In this document: positions 1-13,300 of the stretch, piece by piece
Numbering within the stretch: position 1 is the stretch's first letter
Layout: every line of letters starts with the position of its first letter
Assembly (NCBI RefSeq): GCF_932526225.1
Contig: NC_064042.1
Location: forward strand, 3,331,001 to 3,395,000
DNA length: 64,000 bases
From: Nematostella vectensis
Lineage: Eukaryota > Cnidaria > Anthozoa > Actiniaria > Edwardsiidae
Direction: 5' to 3'
Made by a program: the position numbers and the translations under genes
The notes under the pieces: generated by a model
Database searches by the model: none
Told to the model about the DNA's origin: nothing
Seen by the model: the letters and a program-made list of their open reading frames with translations, nothing else

Positions 1-1357
1 TTGCTGTCATAACAAATTACTAATATTTTGTTGTTGTGTGTTTTTGCGTGTGACCGTGCTGTTTACAATCCGAATGTCACGAATGCGGTATTTTCACACT
101 CTGTACCAGCCTGGGCTTCCTGTGCTAAGTACTTGAAAAGTGACGGCACGTTGGGTCTGGGACGAGATTGCTTTCTGTGACGTCACAGCTTCTACCTACC
201 ACATAGCCTGCATATACAGGAGATTTCTGTGGTGCATGGCGGTGGTCATGGCGGTGGTGGTGTTTGCTACGCGATGCGAGCGTAGTTCCGAGATCTCTTG
301 CTTGCTTTTTTATAACGCAGGAAGAAAACCACCAGACAGCCTCTATCTGCTGGTATGCGTCACATCTTGTGGTCTGCTTTGACAGCTAAATATGAATAAA
401 AAAGTCGACTACAACGCAGAAGTGTTCTTTGATATTTCAGGTTTATGAACACGCCAGCGGTATTTTTCGTTTTTGTGCTGTTTGAAATTGCGTGAAGAGT
501 TATTTATTAGTTATTTCAGGAATTTGAGCGACGCCCTTTTATCAGATATAGTCTTCAACAGATTAAATATATTGGTATCATTTTCTCACTCCTTTCTTGA
601 GAAAAACAATGATCCAATTTACGATCTGAAGTCTAGGATAAGCAACAATTAAGAAAAGGCTTTTCCCCGTTTATTTTTCTCCAGTACTGCAGTCAAAGTG
701 ATCATGCAAACGATGTACCTTTCACTGCACATACATTAAAAAATCCTCTGCGTTAGAGGTTTCAAGAATTGTGTATGATTAAACCATTTACAATTCGCTC
801 GTGAAGATTTAAAGGTTGATAAGAAAAATAATGTTATTATGTAAGATTGGTGCCGTCAATGCGAAATCGTCCAACAGAGAGATAATGCTGGATTTGATGA
901 GAGTTGAATGTGTTTAGCTACCAGGCATTATGGGTAATAGAGTCCTGATCGCATTTTTGAACTCAATCCAACAATAATCAATTTTCTTTTCATCACGCGG
1001 CAATTTGCAAGGTTAACCTCTCTTGATAAAGGTTGTTTGTGGAACATGAACGAACATGTTTTCAATTAGCAGTGGTTTGCTCTGCGCTAATTGATATTGA
1101 GCGAAAAAGGTTTTTTTCATATGGCCTTTCTGTTGCAAAAAGGAAGTAACAGAGGGGAGACAGAAAAGCCTAGAAGTTTTATTGACGGACTTTTATATTA
1201 GTATCGCACCCCTTCCTCAAACACACCGCGCGTTAATCTAAATCGTTTATCAGTAGCACCCTTTATCTGTATGATAACATTGTTGGTGTTATTACAGCTC
1301 GTTGGATGTGCGTAGCGCGTGTGGCAGAGAGAATATCGCCGCCTTTTGACGATATAT
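1..1357. other. Upstream region of the RhoGEF; no gene seen
   Basis: Apart from the dispersed repeat at 318-415, nothing is assignable. A possible acceptor (gttattacag, ending 1296) suggests that the leader of exon 1 could itself be spliced. CRE-like tgacgtca occurs at 178-185, unproven as a control site. Confidence 0.4.
318..415 (+). repeat. Dispersed repeat copy related to 21.81-21.93 kb
   Basis: The stretch with gacagcctctatctgctgg, cttgtggtctgctttgacag and gtcgactacaacgcagaa matches, in the same order with substitutions, 21810-21927 (gacagcctggtttatgtcgg, ccttgtggtctgcgtcgaca, gtcgacaacaacgcagagtt). It is therefore a second copy of the Penelope-associated repeat, not part of the RhoGEF leader. 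Confidence 0.5.
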
Positions 1358-4300
1358 ATGACGATGTCGACTGACGAAAACAAGAGCACTCGTCCCCAGA
1401 CATGGAAATGCCGATTAAAAGGCTGGCAATATTCAATGAGGCAGTCCATAAGAGTGAAGAAGCGGAGCCCTCAGAAAACTAATTCCAAGGTTTCGGATCG
1501 GCTTAGCCCTGAGAACTGTGCGGGAAAGCATGCTCAAACGGGCTCTTCGTCACCTCGGAGAAATGACAACAAAAGTCACTTTGGGTGCGAAAGTTGCAAT
1601 GCAAAACATGGCGCAGTGTCAGATCTTGACGGGAGACGGGGTAAAGTGTTTGCTAAACCAACAGCTAATGGTCAACTTATGAATGAGAAAACAATGATTG
1701 ATAGGCGAGAAGTCGTTAAAAGAACATTCGAGAGGAGAAAACAGCGCTCCAATAACAATATTATCGAGTCGAAAAATTCTTGTTTGCAACAGAGGAACGA
1801 GACAGCTGTCAGACTGAATGGACACGTAAAGCAAAGTTCAACGAATAATTCACAAGGGCGGGCGGAACACAACAGTAGAACGACTCTCCATAGGCCAAAA
1901 AGCTTAATTGTACTTACAAGTTTGTTTAAACGTTCGAGTGGCCCATCTAGGGCACAAAGTATAAACACAGAGCGTGGGAACAGGAAGGACTCACAAAGTT
2001 CGGAGGTTTGGGAGCTGAAAGATCGCCACTCGACACATGAATCTACTGAAGAAAAGTTTGTATGGAAATGTGACCCTAATTACTCTTCATGTGAATCATT
2101 CTCAGATTCCGAATTAAGCCCCAGATTATCTAGTAAATACTATTCATTGAAGCGTTCAAAGGCTTCATTAATTTATCCACGAAGTCCCAAGAGTGAGTGG
2201 AGACCGAGAAAAGGAAAGTCTAGGACCTTTTGTTGCGAAGGCGAGTTACGGAATTCACGAAAACGCGAGTTTCAAAGCATTGTATTTCAGCAGGAGTTGA
2301 GGAATGAGATAGCTCGTGAAATGTCTCGTTCTGTTTGCTTGTTGTCACGGGAGAGACGATCATTGTCGGATATTCTATCTGCGGATGATCTACGGGACTA
2401 CCACATCAGTGACCGTGAGATACCATCAAGAACTTCAAGTGTCGATAAGCGGCGCAGTAACTGGAGTTGTAATCAGAAGAGCTTCAACGATTACTCAACG
2501 CGCTCTTACACTAGTACAAGTAGCATTCCTATTCTTGGTGTAACTCTTGTCGACAGTGAAGGCAACAAAAGGACTATCAACCCTTTGCATCACGATGACG
2601 CGGATTACTGTGAAGAGTCACTAAAAGGGTGCAAAGCCACGCGCACAGACATGTGTAAAACTAATCGGGGAATTATGAGGGTGCGCGCATTGAAAACCAC
2701 GCAATCGAACCCTGAGATTTATCGCATAGAAAATGATCCAGCGAAAGGTGAAAAATCTTTACCGCGGAAAGAAAACTCGTCTTATCGTTACTCCAGCCTG
2801 GATGGCCTCGATGATTCCGATTTAGACTCGAACTCTCTAGTTCTTAGCGACTCGTCAAATACTGATGATTTTATTGCGCGATCTCTATCACTGACATCAC
2901 GGAATCGTAGTCTGAACCGCAGCACTGGGAGTCTGGAAGTGTCATCGGATTCCAAAACAACCAAAGTACGGAAGCTCGAAAATGAGCATGATAAGATATG
3001 TCAAACGAGTGAAAGGGACGAGCAGAAAGTGTCAGATGATGTTTCCATGACAATTGAGGGCTCTCAGAACCGGGATATCCCAAGTAACCTCAACCCAGTG
3101 CGGGACTCGGATAGAAACAAGAGCCGTGCGATACACGGATCTTTCTGTAATGATTTTGACGTCGTCCAAAGTTCTTCCCTTCCCTCGCGCTTCAGTGGTA
3201 GAGGCCTGATGGAGGATGAGCCAGATGACGTCATGATGACGCCAAGGCTCAGCAGCACGACGGAGGATAGGCAGGAATGGCGTGAGCGACGCCGAGCCCT
3301 CAGCAACGATAACAGCCCTAAGTTCTACAACTACAACAGAGAACACAAATTTCGTGGTCAACCTCCTTCTGTACGGCCACGAATCCAAAGCCTTGAGGAA
3401 TTATCGCCTATGGCCGTCGATGAGATAATGAAGAAGAAGCAATCGGTTCTTAGCCGTGCGCGCATGCGCCATAGTAAATCCGTACCAAACGGGGAAAGTC
3501 CAGAAGAGAACCTTCGAGAAATTGGGAGACGCCTGTCTGGTAATGATTTTAGCTTGTCATTGGATTCATCGGCCTTGTCGCGAAATGAAGAACTTTTTGC
3601 CAGTAGTGATTCCCTGACGAGTAACAAATCCACCATATCCGCCAGTGACATGGAAAGTTTGTCATCCTTAGGGTCGGCAAAGTATCTTAGTCCTCCCACC
3701 ACGCCTGGACTAAATGGACCCTCTAATGGCTTTAGTCGGTCACTTAGTGTTGATGAGGGTTCGTTTGGAAGTCCTGTGGATTTTGACGACCATGAAAGCC
3801 TCGACTGTGCTCCCGTGAAGGGTACAGAACGTCCAACGCGTTTTCGTAGGAAGAGGCTGGGGAAATCAACAGGTGATTTAAATTTTGACCGTTCCGAGGA
3901 GCTGAATCAAAGGCGGGAGCTGACAGAGGAGGTGAGTTAATAGGGTAATCTTGTTCATAAGGGAGGGGTAGTAACATCAGAAGTTTGGTCGCTCGTGACA
4001 GGATGACTTGGGAAGCAAAATTGAGCAAGGTGGGGTTTTCAAGCCACAGGGTGATTTAAGTAACATGTGTTCGTAAGGAAAAGTGGTTTAACGTTTGCCA
4101 TGGTGTGATCTTTGCCGTAAATTGAGGTCACGTGTTTTTGCTGTCCACTGTTAACTAAAATATATTGCTTGCAAGCTAAATTTGTATCGCACAAATTTCA
4201 CCACAGACAAGAGCGCAATGCCATATTTTGAAATCACAGGGGTCTAAAGTCCAGTAGTGATTTTTATATTTAGGTAGGGATGACATTTTCCCACGCCACC

Positions 4301-7300
4301 CAGACCATAACAAACGAAAAGAGCAAACGCGCTATACACACTGTCAACAATATCAAACACTAGCCCCTTGAGAGCCTCTGTTATTGATTTGATCAGACCT
4401 GTGTAATGTGTGTTTTAGCACACAGAACGGTGTGTAGAACTAACTCTGCAAGTACGTCATTATCACCTTGGATACGTCATTTTAAGCTGTTATTTTGTTA
4501 TCGATAAACTTGTCTATAGATATCTGCCTAATTATGTTTGGCTTAGATGTTTTATATTGTTTTACAGTTGTTTTATGCCTTTTACGGCTTCACCACCCTT
4601 TTAACATTGGACTAACGATTGCTTTTTTGGCTCAGCATAAAACACGATGTGAAGTTCAAACTTTGTAATCCTTTAATAATAATAGCTTAGAAATGAACAT
4701 AAGCTGATGATACATCCACATTTTAATTTCTCCTTTTGAAACTGAATATTTCGATGCAAAAATGAGAAAGAGTATTCCTATATAGAAAACTACTGCTGGT
4801 GTTTTTTTTCTGTAGTGTATAGTATAGAAATAGGTATGCTAACCTAAGGTTACATGTGTACCACCTCTATTTTATCTCTTCCCTGTTTTGAGGAAATTTA
4901 AGCAAAGGGCAACTCTGCAAACACATGCATGGTTCATAAGCGTTTGGTACAAGAAAAGAAAGGCGTTTGTCTTGGGCCTTAGATCTGCGAATATTTGTGT
5001 CACTACCCTGTGGTGAAGAGAAAATGTGACCACAATTGATTTCATACTAACCACGAGAAACGATAAGAATGTTGGCTGTGACATACTTATGAACTATATT
5101 CATTACATAGTTATGATCAAGAGCAATAAACTTCATATATTCGCCTCCTCAGAAAGCTTCATTTATTGTGCTTTGAGTTTGAATGCGTCTTGATCTTGCT
5201 TGAAGTACTCCCCTGTCCTAAAGCAAACAACACATCCATTGCAATGTTTTCATAAGTCAAAGCTCAAAGGTAAACACCACTAAAATGTGACCCTTTTCAT
5301 TATCTGAACTCTTTTCGCAGTTTCCTAAGCCGGAAAATGGAGCAAAACGTCAGTGCAATTACCTCTAATGCACTTAATCCCTTTGGAACAATGCGTACTT
5401 TATTGTAATTGCTATTTTAGGAGCCTGTTTGTGAGTCTTGAGTCAACTTTGTTTGCTGAGGTAGCTTAGGTTGCTAGGTCTGTTTAGGGGGGGGGGGGGG
5501 GGGGGGCGTTTAGGTGACAATGTGCAGGTCTGTAGAATTTCCCTTTTTATGAATGTGAAACCCTTTGTACAATGACCCTTTAAAACGTGATAGAATTCTA
5601 TCCGATCGCGCTAGTCTTTAATAAACGTTTCTGCTTGATTGAAAACGGGCACCATTAATTAATTGAACACTTTGTACAAACATAGTATTCGGTTGTTTAT
5701 AGATATTGCAAGAGTGCTAACGAAATAAGCTTTAACTTTTCTGTAATGTTAGTGGCTACTGCTGCTATCTTGCAGGACAAATGTTTTGTAGTGTGCATTT
5801 GCGTTTTTAACATTTCTCAAGTATCTCATATATTACTGCACATCTATTATAATATTATACTACGAATGCCATAAATTATTACTTCTATTATTAATTCTAT
5901 TAATTTATTATTAATTCTATTATTTCTGAATTTTTATATCATTGTATCCGGCGTTTCATGTTGAAGAAATAATCTTACTTTAAAGTAGATCACAGTATAC
6001 TTTTCATGGCCAAAAACATTACTTAAAAAGTTGACAAATAATACTGTTTAGGCTGCATCGGGTTCTGCTATTTTCATTTTGAAAAGCGTCAGAGGGATTT
6101 CGTTATTTTACTCACATAGCCGATCATAAAATTGTTATCAACAAACGGTATCAAATATTTGTGTCTTTGCTTGCATATTAATCGAGCTTTTTCCTAACTT
6201 AGATCTCTATTAATTAACACTTAAACAATCTATATCAAATAGGATAGTAGGTTTGCATGGCTTCTGACTTCGTTTACTGATTGTGTTGTTGGAGCTCTGG
6301 GTGCTAAGTGGGTAAGGAGTACTCATCTTGGGTAAGGTAATTAAAGTGACTGGTCAAACATGGCGATGTAGTGTTCTACGAGTATGGCGATGTAGTCTTC
6401 TAGAACATGGAGCCTCGGCGCGAGAGACGGAGCTCGCAGGCTAGGCGTGCCTCTGGTTGCTCCGGGATAATACACTTTGAGGTACTCACATATCACATGC
6501 TTCGGGATAATACACTTTGAGGTACTCACATATCACATGCTCCGGGATAATACACTTTGAGGTACTCACATATCACATGCTCCGGGATAATACACTTTGA
6601 GGTACTCACATATCACATACAGTATTGCCGCTCGTTTACCCATGCGAATGTAAATGTGCTCCGATCATATTAATTAAATGATAACATGTCAAGGCTACTC
6701 ACACGCTACTAGTTCACGCTATGTAATGATGTACAACTGTACAATTTACGATCTGTATGTTGTACTAATCGTTGAAAGTGTTTTGTGATAAAGTATACTA
6801 CAGATCTAACAACAGTTATTCGCACACTTTGATAAGCATTCACCCTTGAGGTACATTACCAGAATATTTCCTTTTCCCAAAAGCTTTGAAATCAAGGTTT
6901 TTATTTGAGAGCAAAGCAACTGACTATGATAACCTCGGCCAAACAAAATTATTTTTTGGTCATTTAGACATTCCATAAGGCCGTTTGTCCCAATTCTGTC
7001 CCCGTTTCTGATGGCTGAAATAATAAAATCCCATTCCTTATAACCCAAATCCCGTCTTCCCGGCATGAAAATACGGGTAAAAATAGAATATTTTCTATGT
7101 TGTTCTGCACCAAAGTCAGGATTATCATTAGAGCTATGGCTAAGCATCACTCCTTTACTGTGCATCTAGCCTGCATACAGGCTGCTCTCCAGTTTTTTTT
7201 TTTTTCGGAAATAGGGATTTCGGGTTATTGGGATTCCTGTGGCGCTTGGCTCCGAGAAATCTGCCCGCCTCCGTTTTTTTTTTTTTTCGCGCAACTAAGA

Positions 7301-10300
7301 TCGGCTATTCCAGCTCGGCTTACTAAGCTCGACTTTTCCGTTTTTCGCACAACTAGCGCCTGTTGAGCAGACTGCTGTACATCTAGATTCGCCACAAGAA
7401 CGCGAGATAGTGGGGCCGGCAAAAGGGCAGCAATTTTCTGCATGCAGGTAGTTTTTAGGAGTATTTTTCAAATTTCCCGACGAGCATCCCTTTCACTTTT
7501 ACCCTGAATAACACCCCTCCCCCTGGGTCATTTTGTCTCTGGATTCTATACGGTAGAGTCGTGAAGTTTCGACCTTTTGATGATACTCCCGTAGTTAAGG
7601 TAATTCCCTTGAAATAGTTCTACAACCCAGAATTTTTTAAAACTTGGCATAAACAATATTGAAGTTAATGCTTTCAAAAAATGTAATAAAAAAATGGGGG
7701 TACCGACCTCGTTTTCACAACAGTTTCGACCTTTCACTTTTACCCTTTCATAAACCTTCTTCGGAACCCTTCTTTGCTAATGGGTAACGTCTTAGAAGAG
7801 CTTTGCATTCGTGCGCTGTGCTAATTCAGTTTAAATAGATGCCGAGTGTTTGGATTTTTGCCGTGCCCTGCGGCGAGTGGTTACAGTTGTTAATAGCTGT
7901 GTTCGAGGTTTAATACGTGGTATTAAAAGGATTATTATATTCGGAAATGGTTAAAGATACCGAGATCCTTTGGGGGTAAGCTCTGTGACAATACTTGGTT
8001 GTCATTTGTAGATTTTTGTTTTGACGCCTGTCTCTGTTTTGTTAACATCAAATGATTTTCCAAGGGAACATATTAAGGTATTAAGGTCTCCTTAACCCTG
8101 CTCATAAATTATGAAATCATTTTAATCAGAAACTCTTCCCTTCTGTTTAGTTCTGCATTCAAGCATTTCAGGTCACGTTGTGGACTATCGTGCTATACAT
8201 AACCGGAGTTTCAAACTTGATCCTTAATCCGTGTTGAAGGCTACTTGACTGTAGTCATTTCCTGTTGTATTACAAGTGGCATTCTGTACAAATCTCGATA
8301 CAATCTCGTTGTTGAACGTGATTCACGGCGATACATATCATAATTCTACCTCGCGCACAGTTAGAAAACGATCGTTTAGGTTTAGTGTAACTACAATCGC
8401 GCCTTTCTTCTGGCGACGGCTTTACGCGACCAAAGGCTAAATCCCTGCTGTTTTGTTTTTATTGTTATTGCCCTGCTGTGTGGAAGGTCACGTGTTTCGT
8501 ATGCAAATGCGTCTTCGTTCTCTTGTTGGGCCAGCAACGAGTTGTCATGCTTTGGCAATAGTGTTCTGGAAATGTAAGGTGGCTTCGTAAGGTGCCGATT
8601 TTTGGCTGAAAATGTCAAGGTCTGCATCACCCTACCACCCTATCGGTCCGCCACCGGAGCTAAAGGTTGCCGAGGTGGTATGTATTTTCATAGTAATGAT
8701 GATTTACTCTTACATTGCTAATCCCTTATAGTACCGAGGCTCTAAACTCCTTGGATCTTTGCAACGATACGCTAACAGCAAGTAGCAGCATCTCACAGTG
8801 AATCCTGTCAAAACATTGGAAATCCGAGACAGCACAAACTCTAACAGCGGTTTGCTGGTATAAACTAACGGGTCGATTTTGTTATCCCGCTGTCATATAA
8901 TGCCTTTTTCAAAGAGCATGCATAATTACACATAGATCGCCGATAATTTTACGCGATAATACATGTGTACCAAAGAACTTAATTACAAATGTACAAAGGC
9001 TTACGTTTACAACTTCGAATTTGTAAATAATTTCAGGTAGATATAGTATATTTGTAGTGTCTACTGTGCTGATTGTTACACCTTCTAGAATTCGTGCGGC
9101 TTTGCATTTGCGTATTATCTCTTTATTCTCTGATTACGGGAATAATTGCCATTTTTTGAGCGATTAAATTGTTTCCGCCGCCGTTCTCTGTTCAGATATT
9201 TTTTCTTTCTATGTTCTGGGTCTTTGTTACCCTATCTCTGTGTAAATAACCAAACGGGTTTGTTTACATTCAGTGTTATAGCTAATCTTTTAATGTCGAT
9301 CTATTTTTCATCTTTCTCCAATTTTGTTTTAGTTAGCACTGGTTATGTACATTAAAGTAATGAATGTTTGTCACCAGGGTATAACATGTTATAATTGTTA
9401 GTTTCGCATGAACCTTTACCAGACACTAGACGTAAATATATAATGCCCTCTCCTTTAAACTGTCTTTTCGATGTGCTACTCTAAAATCTAAAAACATTCC
9501 TCGGGTTATTGTGGCGCTTAAAAAACATGAAAAGTTGTCTTCCTTTTTCCCTGTGTTATACTTTTAGTTTATTTTTTTTTTTTTAATTTCATGCAATCAC
9601 GGGTAAAGTTACTAGTATGCGACGCCCATTTGAAGGCATAAGTTCTTGGTGTCAAATAATAGATCCGATAATTTGTAAAATTTATTAAAAATTTACACCT
9701 TTTTTACATAGCTTTCAAGGATTTTTTTGTATGTTCGAAACACCAATAGTGTAAGACCCGTCATGTTAAGTGATCCCAAGGGACAAATCGTTAATACGCG
9801 AATTTACTTTTATTACAAAGAATAAGTCCCCTGCTATAGTTTTGGTAATGTAGATATGAATTCTTTAAGCCGCCCTTGACCTTTTTTGCCCTTCGATAAA
9901 ATCTCGCCACGGGTCGCCCGCTTTTGGTGCGACCGCTTTGGAGCTAGTTTATGCATTTCAGGGTTAGCTTGTTATAGCTTATATGTTATAACTTGGTTAG
10001 CTTGTTACAGCATTCTGCGATAAAAGTCTTGGTTTCTAGAGTAATATTGGTTACAATAGTGAATATATTACTTCATTGTTGTAATGACTCGCGGATATTT
10101 TTAAAACGCTGCACTTTTTATTATTCACCAAAAATTAAATTCGGTCTTTTATTTCAAGGTTCTAGTCACGTTCGAGCAACAACATGATTTCCATGTTCAT
10201 TTAAAAGTCACGTGACTAACATTTTACCGGTTTGATTGACAGGACATGGAGGTACCGGAAGCGTTCGCGGAGGCGCTGTGGGATCACGTGACCATGGACC

Positions 10301-13300
10301 CCGAGGAGCTGACCTTCCGGGCAGGTGATGTCATCACTGTCATCAGCATGACTAATGTTGATTGGTGGTTCGGACAAGTGCGTGACCAGGTTGGGTGGTT
10401 CCCAGCCCCCTTTGTCCGCGTAAGTATGTTCAATCTGTATACACGCTGGCCATTGATAGTGCGCATGTGTAGATCGTGCGTTACGGGGAAAGATTAAGAT
10501 CTAATTGCGTGATGTATACATTTCTAGTTATGAAGCCTAATGCAAGTCATTAGAGGTGCTCATTTCAGTAATAAGGCTTACTTGAATTACTCTAATTATA
10601 CCACATAATGACAATCCATGTATTTGTACTATAGTAATCGGACTCGACTAATAATTATATATTTTTCTTGCCTGATGTTATAAGTAAATTGGTTTGAAGA
10701 GGACACTTCTTTGATATGACCTTAAATAGCTTGCACATGCTTTCTCGCGTTTTATTTTATTTTTTAACAAATAATTGAAGCATGCTTACCTCTCCCTCCC
10801 ACAGGTACGAGTTTCGCAAACGTTGGGGGATGAGGAGAACCGGCTGATTCCTCCCTTCAGATCGAGGCGCGGGACTAACGAAGGGCTGCTGACCAAGGAT
10901 GACGTGCGGGCGCGTGTGGTCAACGAGATCCTCAATACGGAGAAAGACTATGTCAAGAACTTGAGTGACGTAGTCGAGGTGCGCATGCACAAATTATCGC
11001 TGTTCGATATATCATGCTAGACACTAGTCAAAGTGTAAAATGTAAATACCACTTCCTCGTTATTTTTTCCATCATTTTGGTTAAATGGAAAATAAGGCAT
11101 TTCCTGATAAAAATATTTGATTGCAAATTGCACATCGACATTTTGCCGGGTTGGTCTCTTATAAACGCAGACAGCCGCAAAGCCATTTCTCAGGTATCAG
11201 GGTTTAAATCGCCCATAGAAATGAAGAGATTGAAGGCACTGCAGGAAAGTAAGGTACAATGGAATATCTGTAGCCTATAGCCGTTTCATATGTCAGACTT
11301 TCTAGCATTGCTCACTTGGTAGATATTTATAATATTGGGCCACGCCTAGATGCGGTTAGGGTTTGACGCCAAATCTTGGTTACTTGATTAATTGGACCTG
11401 TTTCCCGGCTACCGGTATCTAACCAAGCAAGTTTGTTCCTAAAATAGCTTGGCCTCCTAAAAAGGTTTGACCTGTTTTAGGGCTACCTGTGTCAGGCACA
11501 GAAGCGCGTGGACATGTTCTCCGAAGACCAGATATATCTTCTCTTCTCCAACATTGAGCAGATCTACGAATTTCACCAGAAGCTGCTCCTACAGCTCGAA
11601 GATTGCTACCTCAAGGACAACCCTTGCGACAGTATGATCGGAAGGGTGTTCTTAGAAAACGTGAGTAACAATGTTGCGATGTTATGATCGGAAGGGTGTT
11701 TTTAGAAAACATTGGTTTTTGACGCAGCTTTCATCGGAAGGGTGCTCTTAGAAAACATGAGTAACGATTTTTGCGACAGGATAAGCCTTGCGACTTTATG
11801 ATCGGATGTGTATTCTTAGAAAACATAGGTAACGACCCATGTCTGGTCGAAAGGGTGTTTCTAAAACGTGTGTAACGAGGCGTGCGATATTTTGACTGGA
11901 AAAGGTTCTGTTAGTAAACATAAATATCGACGCTGGGGTTTTTGTGATTTGGAGGGTGTTCTTTGGAAGCTTCGGTTTTTGATACAGGCGATGGTATTAT
12001 CAAACATGCACACATGCGTGCGAGTATGAAAATTTATGTATGCTCTATTGTATTTTCTGCAGAAGGAAGGCTTTCAGATATACTCCGAATACTGTAATAA
12101 CCATCCGCACGCCATCGCCGAGCTCAAGACGCTCTGTGAGTCTAACAATTACAAGCATTTTTTTGAGGTGAGAGCTCCGGGCGCGTCTAAAAGCCGTGAT
12201 ACCATGCTTGTTAAGCGCGCTATATGAGAAAGATTGACGAATTCTTTTGTACCAACCCTCTCACACTGTGACACAAGCATTTTTCTTCATACAGGCGTGT
12301 CGGCTTCTTCAGGACATGATTAACATATCTCTTGATGGCTTTCTTCTGACGCCAGTACAAAAGATCTGCAAATACCCGCTACAGCTCGCGGTGAGTGACG
12401 TAGAAGCTTTATTAATGTTTTGCTCCCCAAGCCTTATGGTTAGTTGAAAACTGTTTAAAAATTCCTCTATCTTCAGGAAAAGCTTAATCCCTACAGTCGA
12501 TTAAAGCATGGATATGGTGTCGAACGTATTTTGCCCCTCCCCCCCCCCCCTATCCCCTCCTGGGAATGTTAGAATGATTTTTATTCTCATTGTTGTGATT
12601 GTAGGAGCTGCTAAAGCATACATACCCTACACACAAAGACTACGATGCAGTCCATGATGCCTTGCGCACCATGAAGGAAGTGGCGTCACTCATCAACGAG
12701 CGCAAGCGAAAAGTCGAAAACATCTATAAGATCGCCAAGTGGCAAGCCACGATCGAGGGCTGGGAGGTAAGGTCTGAATTGTCTCGCGTTTGTTTTTCGA
12801 TAAATCTAGATTTGTTGAAAGGACAAAAAAACAGTTGCTAAGGGGAAAACAGTTGTTAAATGGAGAATAGTTGCTAAAAGTTTTCGAGATGGCTGTAAAT
12901 GAAACGTCTACCTGGCAAAGCCTCACTTTCGTGCACAGATAACACAGGACCCCCTATATATAATAAACGCCCTCCCTGGAGTAAGAACCGCAGCAGGCTC
13001 AGTTGTACTGACGACGGCATCTTGAGTAGTTCGTGTAGCAAGTGCAAGGGACAAAGGATTTCTAAAATAGTGATTCATTTGCCGCGAAGAATCCGCTTAT
13101 TTCTCACGTATTGTTTGCTAAGAACATCGCAATTGGCTCTATTTCATAGCTGCCTTCCCCTTCTAGATTTAAAAAGAACGAATAATTGCTATTAACAATC
13201 GCTATTCGTTGCCTTTTTGATCTCGCATGTGTGCGTATATAATATTTAGAGTTATACTCTAGAACTGATAAAAGCTTTTTTAAGGGTCTCTTTTCTTTTC

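Larger units (their letters stand above)
3932..10242. other. Long RhoGEF intron with alternative first exon
   Basis: AT-rich non-coding sequence containing the 40-bp repeat at 6461-6620, a 20-base G run at 5487-5506, two poly-T tracts near 7195 and 7275 inside a repeat-like segment, and the proposed first exon at 8612-8677. No other exon in compatible phase was found. Confidence 0.5.

Noticed and set aside
140-382. 80-codon open frame near the left end
   Set aside because: It starts at GTG, has no recognisable content and overlaps a dispersed repeat.
1319-1357. Upstream extension of the RhoGEF first exon
   Set aside because: The codon at 1319 is GTG; the first ATG in frame is 1358. Kept only as possible leader.
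3032-3702. Minus-strand ORFs of 80-118 codons inside the RhoGEF first exon
   Set aside because: They are shadows of the long coding exon on the plus strand with no protein-like content.
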